NCBI RefSeq assembly: GCF_014839835.1
Contig: NC_071617.1
Location: forward strand, 32,528,652-32,592,651
Direction of reading: 5' to 3'
Source of the DNA: Dryobates pubescens
Lineage: Eukaryota > Chordata > Aves > Piciformes > Picidae
DNA: 64,000 nucleotides
In this document: positions 40,101 to 50,006 of the stretch, piece after piece
Layout of the letters: each line of letters starts with the position of its first letter
Position numbering within the stretch: the stretch's first letter is position 1
Translations under genes and position numbers: made by a program
Notes under the pieces: model-generated
What the model was told of the DNA's origin: nothing
Database searches by the model: none
Seen by the model: only the letters and a program-made list of their open reading frames with translations

Positions 40101-41664
40101 TGCTAACAGTTCTGTCAGCACAACCTATGAATTCTTAACTTTTGAATGGAAGGGTTAGAAAGGAAAACAAAAACACCTACAGAAAGCCTCACTCTAAAAA
40201 TAGATCCTTTCGCAGTTTCACAGTATTTGTATTAAGTATTCTAGGTGCTGAATAAGTTTGTCCTTCTAAAATTAAAGATTAAATCAGCCACTGTCACCTC
40301 AAGATTATGGATACTATGTTTTCTTTTTACTTCTATGCCATCTAAGAAATTAAAGCTCAACAAAAAGATTAAGCTACAGCCAGCTGTTCAATAATTTTTT
40401 ATTTGTACCAGGCATTAACTTAACTATTTATCACATTAAGCAAAGATTGAATAGCACCTCAAAATCTCAGGAAAAAGTTTTCAAGGTGTTAAGGGGAAAA
40501 CATCTAAGCAGACTGACTCAATATGAGTCATTTCTACTCCTAAACTACTGTATTTGATTATTAACTGACCACGAATTATCCACTTAACCTCTCAAAAATT
40601 GGATGAGGCAATTTCTGAAACGTCAAGACCTGTGTCTTGGAAAAATCTGCCTTTACAGAAACTTAGACCAGGCTCAAATGAGAGAGTCAGATGGAAATGT
40701 TGCCTAAAGTGCTCTCAGAGTATCTCACTTCTACTTGGACTATGCCACCTAGTGCCTTACTACTATCAGAACCATTATTACAAACTATCAGCTGGTCTGA
40801 AAGACACTTTAAAGCATTCTTCCTCAAGTTAAAATAAGTCACCATGCCAAGAGTAAAGTTACATTTTAAATTGTTTCTTCTGCCACCTGAGTGGTGATAG
40901 CACAAAGCTAGAGAACAGCAGTAGCCAATCTGGTTTTCCTACACAGAACACAACCGCCCATGGAAAACTTGCTGACAGAAGTATGCTTCTGCTACTTACT
41001 CATCTACAAGATTCGTCTCCTCTTCAGTGACAAAGGAAAACATACCTAATTCAAGTTCACTGTCTCACACCATACCAAAATTTCACACCACTTTCGTAGT
41101 TCTATTAGCTTTAGCTAGTTTAGCCTGGGGATATCATCTTCTTACCTTATTGGTGTGATTTTATTCCAAGTTAAATGTCAAAGATTTAAAAACTGTTTTC
41201 TATTGTCTTGAAGACTAGAGACTGAATGTTAACTACCACATGCCTATCTTGCAAAAAGGTTCCAAGCTTTCCAAAAAGAGTCTTGTGCTCTTACCATCTG
41301 CCCCAGGTTCTATTCCAGACAGCTTTATTTCACACACTTGCATTAACGCAGCTTTCATGTTTGCCAGATACAGTTTTGACTTGCAGAATGTTAAATTTTA
41401 TTGTTCTTGACAGAAATGGATTTGTCATTCTTTCTGCAGCCAGCCATCTATCACCATTCTAATTTGCATCTCTTCATAAGGTGACTGGTTATTATTTAAA
41501 TGATCATGTCTGCTTTCTCAGGAAATGACACAAGTGTTTAAATGTAATTAAAAGCATTGCAAAACCAGCGATAACATTAAAAATAAATTTTAATGTTAAG
41601 TCACATTAAGATCATTTGCTCTGACACTCAAATGTTCTGAAATTTAAAGTAGTACTATAAGGAC
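34133..41664. other. Intergenic, possibly including extended TOMM20 3' UTR
   Basis: AT-rich, no recognised mobile element or gene. The last 2 kb may be transcribed if TOMM20 uses the distal hexamers at 41160, 40398 or 39798. One CTCF-like motif lies at 37513-37526. Confidence 0.55.
37513..37526 (-). promoter_or_regulatory. CTCF-like motif
   Basis: Reads ACAGCAGAGGGCAG on the minus strand, 13 of 14 positions of the extended CTCF core (the first base differs). Same orientation as the motif at 30736. Confidence 0.4.
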
Positions 41665-41683
41665 ACACAAGTGCAGATAAATC

Positions 41684-41689
41684 TTTATT
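41684..41689 (-). promoter_or_regulatory. TOMM20: Poly(A) signal AATAAA, TOMM20 proximal
   Basis: Canonical hexamer (TTTATT on the plus strand) about 390 bp after the TOMM20 stop. Which of the four downstream hexamers is used cannot be told from sequence alone. Confidence 0.55.
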
Positions 41690-41702
41690 GCCATAATTTC
41701 GT

Positions 41703-41750
41703 TGGGGGGTTTTTTTGTTGTTTTTTTGTTTGTTTGTTTGTTTTCTCAAA
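41703..41750 (+). repeat. (TTTG)n / T-rich tract at the TOMM20 3' end
   Basis: G run, T runs and then several TTTG units, just upstream of the first TOMM20 poly(A) signal on the minus strand. Confidence 0.85.
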
Positions 41751-42076
41751 AAATGAGCATTGGGATTTTAGTAAGTTGTAGTTTAATGTCTTTATATGTA
41801 CAACATTACAACTGCATATTTTAATAATAATGAAGTTAGTGATACTTTGATAACTCAACACAGCGTGTTTATAAAATGAATCCTTATCAAAATACACTTT
41901 TCACTGGGATAATAAATAAAATCCTGTGAAACCCACCTACACAAAGTTAATTTTAACTCTGGTAGAACCCGATGTGGTACACAGTCCATTAACTAACATG
42001 TTTGCCCCTTTATCCCCCTACTGATGCTCATCTTCTGGGGTAAGAAAACATTTTTTCCCCCCGCTGTGGTGTGACC

Positions 42077-42121
42077 TCATTCAACATCATCTTCAGCCAA
42101 GCACTGTGCACTTACAATTCT
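42077..42121 (-). CDS. TOMM20: TOMM20 exon 5 (terminal coding exon)
   Basis: Encodes RIVSAQCLAEDDVE and the TGA stop at 42077-42079. The acceptor is TTACAG. The acidic C-terminus is typical of TOM20. Confidence 0.94.
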   Translation of the reverse strand, partial: RIVSAQCLAEDDVE

Positions 42122-45100
42122 CTGTAAGAAGGAGAAAAACTCATTCACAATTACATAAAATTGACAGTAAGCAACTGATTATCAAGCAATGTAATTTTAC
42201 ACTGAAGATTAAGCAGTGTAATTACCGAGCAAACTGATTAATGTTAAAAATGGTAATCTATTTGATGCAATTTAAGTCAGTTCTGCAGAAATTATGTAGT
42301 GTGCAAGGCCTAACAATGCTGAAATCTGACAAATAATATCCTATATCAGCCTCAAGTGGTGAACTGTGTGGGTTTTGGCACTGTTCTCCAAGAAAACATT
42401 TTTATTCCACTATTCTCCCAGACCTTCACATCTTGTGTACTTGAAGTTTTTCAGCATTTTTACTTACATGGACCTTAAAATGAAACGTAACCAGGCCCAA
42501 GCTGTAAAGAGCTGACTGATGCACAGCACTGAGTCTTTGTTTTATGTAAGGTAACACCAACAGGAAGTACTCTTGAATTTCCAAGGACATAAAAAACAGT
42601 ACTTATTTTACAACAGACTCCCCTGGTAGCATATTACCTGCACAGTACTCAAACTAAAAAGGAAGGGCATTTTATACAGAGCTATGAACACTTCTATCAT
42701 CAAGGAAATCCCTAAGCTTCCCAAACTGTTGCATGCTCTATTTCTAGTTAACATTGTGTGTTTATAGCTGGCCCAGAAGCAACAGGCTAGCAAAAGCGAC
42801 AGATTAATTCTAATCATCTTTTATAGCACTAACATACACTTGTAGATATACAATTAAAAAAACCCCAAACCACAAAACTCAAGACCCAGTGCCAGAAAGT
42901 TACTGCTTTTCTGATTCCCCAACTAGTATTTGGGAAAGAGAGGACCTGTTACAGTCAGGTGTCTCTGCTTTGGAAGAGCCTAACTTACCCTACGCATCAG
43001 AGAAATTCTGTATTTCTGTTTTCCCCTGTTTGCTATTAATGCTACGTGATGTTTTTCATAGGCACTTTTTAATATTTTGCATGAAAAAAAGATTTTTTTT
43101 TAAATCTTACGGAACATATATAACACACACATTACACAAAACAATACTTGAGACTGATGTAGTTGATAAGAGAAGTAGTTCAATTATTTTCAAACCAAAC
43201 CAATAAGGAACATTTCACATACCTGGCTTATTGTAGGGAGCTTAGTAAGAAGCATTTGAAACACTGGTGGTGGAAGTGTCTGCTGTAGAACTTGTAGTAG
43301 CTGCTGTGGCTGTCCACACACAGCAATGGCATTGGTCAAGTGATCAACACCTTTCTCATATTCACCTGTACAACAAATCACAATGTTTTGAAATCAACCT
43401 TCTTCCACGCTGTAAAGTATTAACATAAAACACCCCTCAACAGTGGACTGAATTACTGAAAAAAATCCATCCACACTCCTCTTTCCTCCTCCATTGCTGG
43501 ACCTTCTGAACACAGAAGGTAAGAAATAAGTATACAGATTTTCCTAGGTGAATTTCACTCCCCAAAAGATCTTAGTATATAAAAAATCATCTTCTAGCAA
43601 AGGGAAACAACCTTAGGTAAACTATCCTTAGAAAAATAATACTATTACCTTGAGCTAGTAGTTCCTCGCCAAGCTGAATCTCCTCAAGGAAAAATTTCTG
43701 AACTGCTTCAGCATCTTTCAGATCAGGCAACTATAACACACACAGTAAAACTGAAGTTGGCCCTTAAACATCAGTTAACAACCATGTTAGCAGAAAAGAT
43801 CCTCAAATGAAATCAAGCACATATACAACCATACTGTTAACACTGAAACTGGTAAAACAAACAAACAAACATTAGATGTGTCACCACAACATTAAATGCA
43901 CACAGAATGTTTCTGACGATCAGACTCAGGTCTCATATCATTGCATCACAAAACCATACAGATAGACCTTGAAATACCTCTGCTCAGTTTATTAAGTACA
44001 CAGTTTTGTAGCAAATATAAATTTGTTTATCACAACTCTATTTCTTACAATTATTAAGATAAATCTTATCTTTTCTTCCAGAATCCACTGGTGATAAGGA
44101 AAGAAATATCAAATACTTAGAGCAAAATAATATCAAGTTCAGTTATAGGACTTTTAAGTCTGAAAAGTCCTGGCACATACTGCAAAGAAGAAAACAGCAT
44201 CAAATCATGCAGTAAATGTTGTACTTTCCGGTACATGGCACGAAAAGAAACAACTAATTCATTAGGTTATTTGCAAGCATTAAAGAAAACTAAAGACTGT
44301 CTAGCTGCCCATGTGTTTGTAATAATGGAATCAAAATAGGTCTTTAAACAAATCTTATAAATAATACAAATTAAATCCCTCTCAAAATAGCACTGTATTA
44401 TTGAACACAAAATTACCTTGGAAAGCCCTGCTCTCTCTTTGGCAAGTTTCTGTTTCTTCCTTCCTGTAACAACAAAAACATTGTACATTTTAATTTGCAA
44501 TTAAGAAAGCCTCATTCAAAAATGTGAACCAATCAAAGTTATTTTCAAAGCAAGAACTTGGCAATATATTCCTAATATTGAAGGCTGAACACAAGACTGC
44601 AACCCACCCTCTGCAACAAGATATCATTTAGCGTTCTAATGAGGGTTGGTGGTAGCACACCAAAGCAAAATGGCAATTCTTCTGCTGTAGACAGTAAACA
44701 GCAACTGCACAGGACTTGCAACAGAGCATACTTTATGCACCAGCGGCATGAAGGTGAAGAAGGAAAGAGAATTAGAGTAATACAGGATTTTTTTTCTGAA
44801 TGGTTTCTAACAATGATAAGCCACAGAAGCACTGCCTACAAGTCAAAGCTATCTGATTTTGAACTACACGATGCACTACTATCAGGAACTTCAGCAGGTC
44901 ACAGTACATAAGTGTACTTTCCCAATTGCTTTAAACTTGGGAGCTAGTTAAATAGGTGGCTACATCTCATCATCCCACAGCAAGAACAATACTAAAGCAT
45001 ACATTTTGGAAATCTGAGGAAAGCAAGCATTTATGGACAGAAGAAACAGATCTATTTGCACAATCTGATGGCACAGGTGGTCTGCAACATGAAGTTGCAC

Positions 45101-48100
45101 CACTCTAGTAACACTATATATATAGCTTGCTTCTAATGTAATTAAAGCAGGCATAAAGATATTCTACAGCAGCAGTTATTCAAACAAGAAAGAATAATCA
45201 CAGCAATACTTGTGACTTCCTTGAAAGAACAATTTTTGTAAGTCATCAGTTCATCAACTGAAATACTTAGACATAACTCTTAAATACGGCCTATGATTAA
45301 ACAAGTATACTCTAACCATTTGCTCCCAGTGTCAGCAATAACTGTCATAGTCCTGAGTTTTCTGTTGAGAGAATTTTACAAGTTGGAAATACTTCCAAAC
45401 ATGACTAGCAGTTTTAAGGACAGTGAGTTAAAAATCTGCAATTGTCCACATGGAAACATTCAGGAACACTATGTCCTAGTGGTGATAATGTAACATTACA
45501 TTTACAGACAAGATAAAAGTGTTTTTTTATATAAAGGGAGTTTACATTCTACAAGGATCATTCTTTACCTCCTACAATATCGTAATAACCCTTAGCATCT
45601 GAATTTCAACAATTTCTTGACCTGTGTAAGTTATTTCACAACATCACATAAAGAAAAATATGTCATATAGAACTGTAGCATACTATAGTTTTATTGTTAT
45701 GGTTGTTTTCAGTCTTGAAGAAGAATTTATCTCTTGAAAGTTGGTGCCTTTAAGTTGTCTGAAGCATTAATTTGCACACAACTTTAAACTGCACTATTAT
45801 ACAAAGCAGCTATGCTAAGATCTAAAATCTTGCAGATTAAATAAAATTATAAAGTAGTAGCTGGAATGTGTCACTATCAAAACAGGGCACACTGTAGTGC
45901 AGCCTCAATAAAAAGTATAAAGAGTAATAGCCTCCCATTTGCACATAATTTTCAATGAAAATTGTGTTTTCTTGGCATGACTATGATTTCTTCTGAAATA
46001 TTACAACAGGTATCAGTCACAAGCTTCAGCATTCAACAGAAAAGCAAATAAAGACATGCTGGTGACCGTTTTGACTGCTGATTGTACACATACTTTAACC
46101 ATAAAATATTAACACTGAACACCCATCTACAGAACCTTTGAAATCTCATTACTATGCTATTTTTCTTCCTCCTCTTAATGCGTTTTCACAGGTCTCTTTA
46201 AAAGTCTATTAGCCAAAAGAATTATGAAAATAAAATAGCTCTAAATGTTTTTTTAGGAATTCTTCCCATATTGGTTAGTAACACTAGTTTTAAATAGATC
46301 TGCAGTGACAGACAAAAGTTGCATTTGTAGTAAGACAAGCAAAAAACAGTGGTTTTAGGAAGACAAAAAAAAGGAGGGAAAAAATATTATTGAAAATACT
46401 GCTTTCCCTTAGAGACTTTCAAGAAAACTAAAATCTTCCCTCTTTTCTAGAGACATCATCACATTTTAAAAAGGAGAAGGGTAATCTTTCATAGAAGAGA
46501 TCTTAGTTAACACAGAAATGCACGTGCATCCATCCAAAACAGAAAGCTAAACTGCAGCTCTCAAACCGCATGTGACTTGCAGGTCCCTTCAGGCACAGCT
46601 CTCCTACACGAAGAACTTTCAAATGCAAACCAATGGACAGCCTAGCCTGTTGCACTGCCATGGGTTGGAAAACTCCATGAGTCGCCCCAGCAGCTTCAAA
46701 AACAGTCCCACAAAGGAGCAGAATGATCTGAAAGCCATTTGAGTTTTCAGTTCCCATCCATGTACTGCTCTCCTCATTCCACTGTGCAGGCAGAAGGTGC
46801 TCTGAGGCAAAGTTCAGTGTTAGCAGAAATTCTGTCTGTCTTTCAAAGAAGAACTCAGTGTCCACGCTTATGTACAGAACACTTCTCATTTATATATTCA
46901 AGAACACAAGCAGTAAACACATCCAATGTCTTATCATCTTAAGATATAGCTGTGGAAGCTAAAGCAGCTCCAGATGTTTACAATTTGCTATGTTTTGGTC
47001 CAAAGATTAAGTACAGACATGCTGCTAAACTAGCATCAGCAAAACGTAAAAAAAAACCACAAAACCTGCTAAAAAGGTAAGATTAAGACATCTGGAAAAC
47101 TCAAGTAGAGCAGATTCTCAACCCTCCCAGGAAATCACATTTCCCTCCCTGTCCCCGAAACCTGAATCTGGCCACCTAACCTTTTATGATGGGCCTTTGC
47201 AAAGCAAACTTTGGTCCTAACACAGCCCAAAGAGAGATGCACAATTTATCTGGTTCTTCATTTGTCAGCAAATGGCTAAGCAAATATGACAGGCAATCCA
47301 CTGACATAGTGGATCCCCAGTCCTTCCCAAATTTTGGTGATACCACATCACAGAAGCAAATAAAACCCCAAACCTTATTCTAAGAACATTAGTAGGAAGT
47401 ATCTGCTCTAAAGGTGGTTTCTACAAGTTTTTCCATCAAATACCCTTACTATTGCCTGAGAAACAGTATATCATCATCTAAAGAATGCAACTGGCTGTGT
47501 CGTTGGACCTTTCTTTTTTTGTCAAATACTTTACAGCCTAAGCCTTACTATCCAACAGTAAAAATGCTGTAAAACAATCAGATCACTGAAATTACCACAG
47601 AAGCATTCCTACTGAAGAATCATTTACAATAGTAAAAAAAATAATTAATTTAAAATTCCTAATTATCTAAAGCCCTCCAAATGACAACAGCCAATGTATA
47701 ATCAAACCATACTGTATTTTTTCACTTTAAAGAAAATGTGAATTCTTAATCAGAGAATGTCTAGGGTTTATTCAGAACATTACTGGACAGAAGCTTAAAT
47801 AATGTAAACAATGCAAAATTGATTTTCAACGTTTCTACAAAAATATTATGTAATAAATTCTCTACTACATATTTAATATTATAAAAACAACATGGATGAT
47901 TATACTGCCAAAAATCGAGTTTGTTTGTGGAAGATAAGCACTTTACCAACTTAACACACTACAAATTCCCAATGAATGACTTGCACTTGGAAGAAGCATG
48001 AATCCATCATCCTACATACATGTTCAAGGGCCTCGAGGTGAAGCATTCAAAAGATGCTATTTGCTGTGGAAGAGCTTACAGTTAGAGGAAGTAATTTGCT

Positions 48101-49353
48101 GCTAAGTGCCAACACTGGTCACGAAAGAAATCCAAACCATTAAGGGAGAACCAAACTGTTGAAGTTATGCTTAATCAGCATCCATTTTCAATCCATCTAG
48201 TTATTGTCTCTTCTATCACTGAAACTTCAGATGCCATTATGTTTACTTGTCGGGAAAGTTTACCTTAATGGCAATTTCTTATGCTCGGATGAGCTATCAA
48301 AAAAATACTATATATATATATTCGCATGACAGAAACAACCCAGCACAACTAATAGAAACTTATTTCTCATTATTCAAGTACCCTGTGTATTCATTTCACA
48401 GTTGCCTTCATTAATTACTAAAGCGTTTATTTAAATGTTGAAGATGTGAAATAATGAAGAGCCACAGGAGGAAAGCTCTACATTTTGGATTAATCATCAG
48501 TTTGCTCTGGCATTCATTCTTATCCTGGAAGCTAATAACCGAGCTGCCAGGAGGGTTAAGAATGCAGCAGATAAAACGCCCGAGAGCTGCCACCGCCTCT
48601 TGCCTTACCACAGCAATAACTTCACTATGAGAGATTACAGTGTTTTATCAGATCATCTTCTTAAAAAAAAAAGAAAAAATAAAGAAAAAGGTGGCTATGC
48701 AAGCGCAGTGACGTCAGTAGCGCGGCTGAGCGTGCAGGACAAGAAGATTTTGTAAAAAAGGCCAATTTTTTGCAACCCAAGCGTCTAATGCCGAAACCAG
48801 AGGTTATTCCGTAACCCCACCAACTGCAGGAAATACACTGCTCGGACAAGCAGCCCCGTCTCCTGATTTAGGTAAAGGGATGACGAGAGGCAGCGAACAG
48901 CAGGGACTCGGGGCCTGCCTCTCACAAGCGCACCTGGGCGAAGGTGCCCGTCAGCCCCGTCTCGCGCCCTTCCCGCCCAGCAGCCGTGGTAACGCGGCAG
49001 GCAAGCAGTGGGGGCTCAAGGCCGCTCCCTTCCGACGGGGCTACGTGTGGGAGAGAATGGATGAGCAGCTGCGGCGACGAGCCCCAGCCGGACCCGGGAG
49101 CAGGAGGGCGCTGCAGAGGCGCCACGTGCCAGCCGCCAGCCCCCCGCGCGCAGACCAGCCGGGCGGGGGAGGGGTGGCGGTGGCCGCTGAAGGCCAGGAG
49201 GCGGGAGGAGAGAGGGCGGCCCGGACACTCACGCTCCCGCAGTCGGTTCTTGAAATTCGGGTCGCTCCGTCTTTTGCGGTCGAAGTAGATGCAGTAGCCA
49301 ATGAAAAGGGCCCCGCAAAGGCCCGCCGCGATGGCGCTGGTCTTGCCCACCAT
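42077..49353 (-). CDS. TOMM20: TOMM20, mitochondrial import receptor subunit TOM20 (five coding exons)
   Basis: Five minus-strand exons with GT-AG introns join in phase into a 145-residue protein, the usual vertebrate length: 49233-49353, 44417-44463, 43649-43730, 43223-43365 and 42077-42121. The protein starts MVGKTSAIAAG. It has an N-terminal outer-membrane anchor at about residues 7-24 (ALFIGYCIYF), then the basic stretch DRKRRSDPNFKNR, the RRKKQKLAKERAG linker, and the TPR-like receptor domain (EELLAQGEYEKG, GQPQQLLQVLQQTLPPP). It ends AEDDVE. TOM20 binds amphipathic mitochondrial presequences on the cytosolic side and passes them to the TOM40 pore. A second ATG directly upstream (49354-49356) would add one Met. 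The one nearer the gene body has the better Kozak context (A at -3, G at +4). The C-terminal tail reads SAQCLAEDDVE, where I recall Ser in human instead of Cys. RBM34 lies immediately upstream on the same strand, as in human. Confidence 0.97.
43223..43365 (-). CDS. TOMM20: TOMM20 exon 4
   Basis: This 143-bp exon carries the core of the TPR-like presequence-binding domain: EYEKGVDHLTNAIAVCG, then QPQQLLQVLQQTLPPPVFQ, then MLLTKLPTISQ. The acceptor is TACAG and the donor CAG|GTATGT. Confidence 0.97.
43649..43730 (-). CDS. TOMM20: TOMM20 exon 3
   Basis: This 82-bp exon encodes LPDLKDAEAVQKFFLEE followed by IQLGEELLAQ, the start of the cytosolic receptor domain, plus the first base of the next Gly codon. 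The acceptor is TATAG and the donor AAG|GTAATA. Confidence 0.96.
44417..44463 (-). CDS. TOMM20: TOMM20 exon 2
   Basis: This 47-bp exon completes Arg41 and encodes RKKQKLAKERAGLSK. The acceptor is TTACAG|GAAGG and the donor AAG|GTAATT. The reading phase matches exons 1 and 3. Confidence 0.95.
49233..49353 (-). CDS. TOMM20: TOMM20 exon 1 (coding part)
   Basis: Encodes residues 1-40 plus the first base of codon 41: the start, the membrane anchor and the DRKRRSDPNFKNRLRE segment. The donor is C|GTGAGT just below 49233. It lies inside the CpG island that forms the promoter. Confidence 0.96.
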
Positions 49354-49475
49354 CATCGTGCCCGGCGCCGAGGGGAAAGTCCCGCCGCGCTGCCCCCTCC
49401 CTCCCACCGCGCGGCCAGCGCCGAGCTCCGCAAGCACCTTGGGGCGAGCGGACAGCCAGAAAGGACCCCGCCTCG

Positions 49476-49481
49476 CTTCCG
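49476..49481 (-). promoter_or_regulatory. TOMM20: ETS/GABP (NRF-2) motif in TOMM20 promoter
   Basis: Reads CGGAAG on the minus strand, about 125 bp upstream of the start codon. A TGACGC half-CRE follows at 49485-49490. GABP/NRF-2 control of human TOMM20 has been reported. The motif is short, so the call rests on context. Confidence 0.45.
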
Positions 49482-49560
49482 CTGGCGTCATCAGCCAGCG
49501 GCAGCAGAAGCTGCCTCTTCCAGTGCCTGCGGAGGAGCGAGCCAGCCCGCCAGCTACCCG

Positions 49561-49570
49561 GCGCATGCGC
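49561..49570. promoter_or_regulatory. TOMM20: NRF-1 site (GCGCATGCGC palindrome)
   Basis: A perfect NRF-1 core palindrome, 208 bp upstream of the TOMM20 start codon. NRF-1 is a master activator of nuclear genes for mitochondrial proteins, so the site fits the product. Confidence 0.7.
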
Positions 49571-49981
49571 GGACGAGCTCACATCTCAGAAGCGGGGTCA
49601 CCGAGCCGCGCTCTTTGATAAGGCACAGGGGACGGGGCACAGGGCGCTCAGACCCTCACTCCCTGAGCATCGGCTTTCCGTCGAAGTGTTGCAAGCTGAA
49701 ACTTGAAACCAACCCCAACGGATTCATTATTTGCACACCATCACAGCGTTAATCTGCACAAAAGCCATTTTTTCTGTAGTTACTTGGACCAATTCTCAGA
49801 ATTCAACTAACCCCTGCAGTTAAAGCCTCAGCTGGAGGCATATGCCCAGAACATAGATATAAGACCATGCAGTGTCTGCACTGACTGAGGTACAGACACA
49901 TACCTCCTCTATCCACTGTCCAGAAAAAGATGAAAGCCCCAGAGTGAATACAAACAACTACAGCTGTATTAGCAAACAAAA

Positions 49982-49987
49982 TTTATG
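49982..49987 (-). promoter_or_regulatory. RBM34: Variant poly(A) hexamer CATAAA after RBM34
   Basis: No canonical AATAAA was found on the minus strand between the RBM34 stop (50007) and the TOMM20 promoter. This single-base variant about 20 bp after the stop is the nearest candidate. It is weak evidence by itself. Confidence 0.25.
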
Positions 49988-50006
49988 GCAGAACGGTTTG
50001 TATACA

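Larger units (their letters stand above)
41665..42076 (-). other. TOMM20: TOMM20 3' UTR, short form
   Basis: Transcribed sequence expected between the stop codon and the first canonical poly(A) signal. It holds a run built on TTTG/TTTTTTG on the plus strand (about 41703-41750), which reads as an A/C-rich tract in the mRNA. Human TOMM20 is known for a long 3' UTR, so the UTR may run further. Further AATAAA hexamers on the minus strand lie at 41160-41165, 40398-40403 and 39798-39803. Confidence 0.6.
42122..49232 (-). other. TOMM20: TOMM20 introns 1-4
   Basis: Intron 1 is 44464-49232 (4.8 kb), intron 2 43731-44416, intron 3 43366-43648 and intron 4 42122-43222. They are AT-rich, and I recognise no CR1 copy or other gene inside them. 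A short AT dinucleotide run lies near 48308-48321. The human locus hosts the H/ACA snoRNA SNORA14B, but I could not identify a counterpart by eye. Confidence 0.8.
48880..49650. promoter_or_regulatory. TOMM20: CpG island and promoter of TOMM20
   Basis: A GC-rich, CpG-dense block surrounds exon 1 in otherwise AT-rich surroundings. It includes the 5' UTR, exon 1 and the first few hundred bases of intron 1. Long open frames on both strands here are by-products of the base composition. No TATA box is evident, as expected for a housekeeping CpG-island promoter. Confidence 0.8.

Noticed and set aside
44464-49232. SNORA14-like H/ACA snoRNA in TOMM20 intron 1
   Set aside because: Expected from the human locus, but I could not find two hairpins with H and ACA boxes with confidence. 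A covariance-model search of the introns would settle it.
48880-49752. 290-codon plus-strand frame and overlapping frames in the TOMM20 CpG island
   Set aside because: GC-rich DNA is poor in stops. The real coding sequence here is TOMM20 exon 1 on the minus strand.
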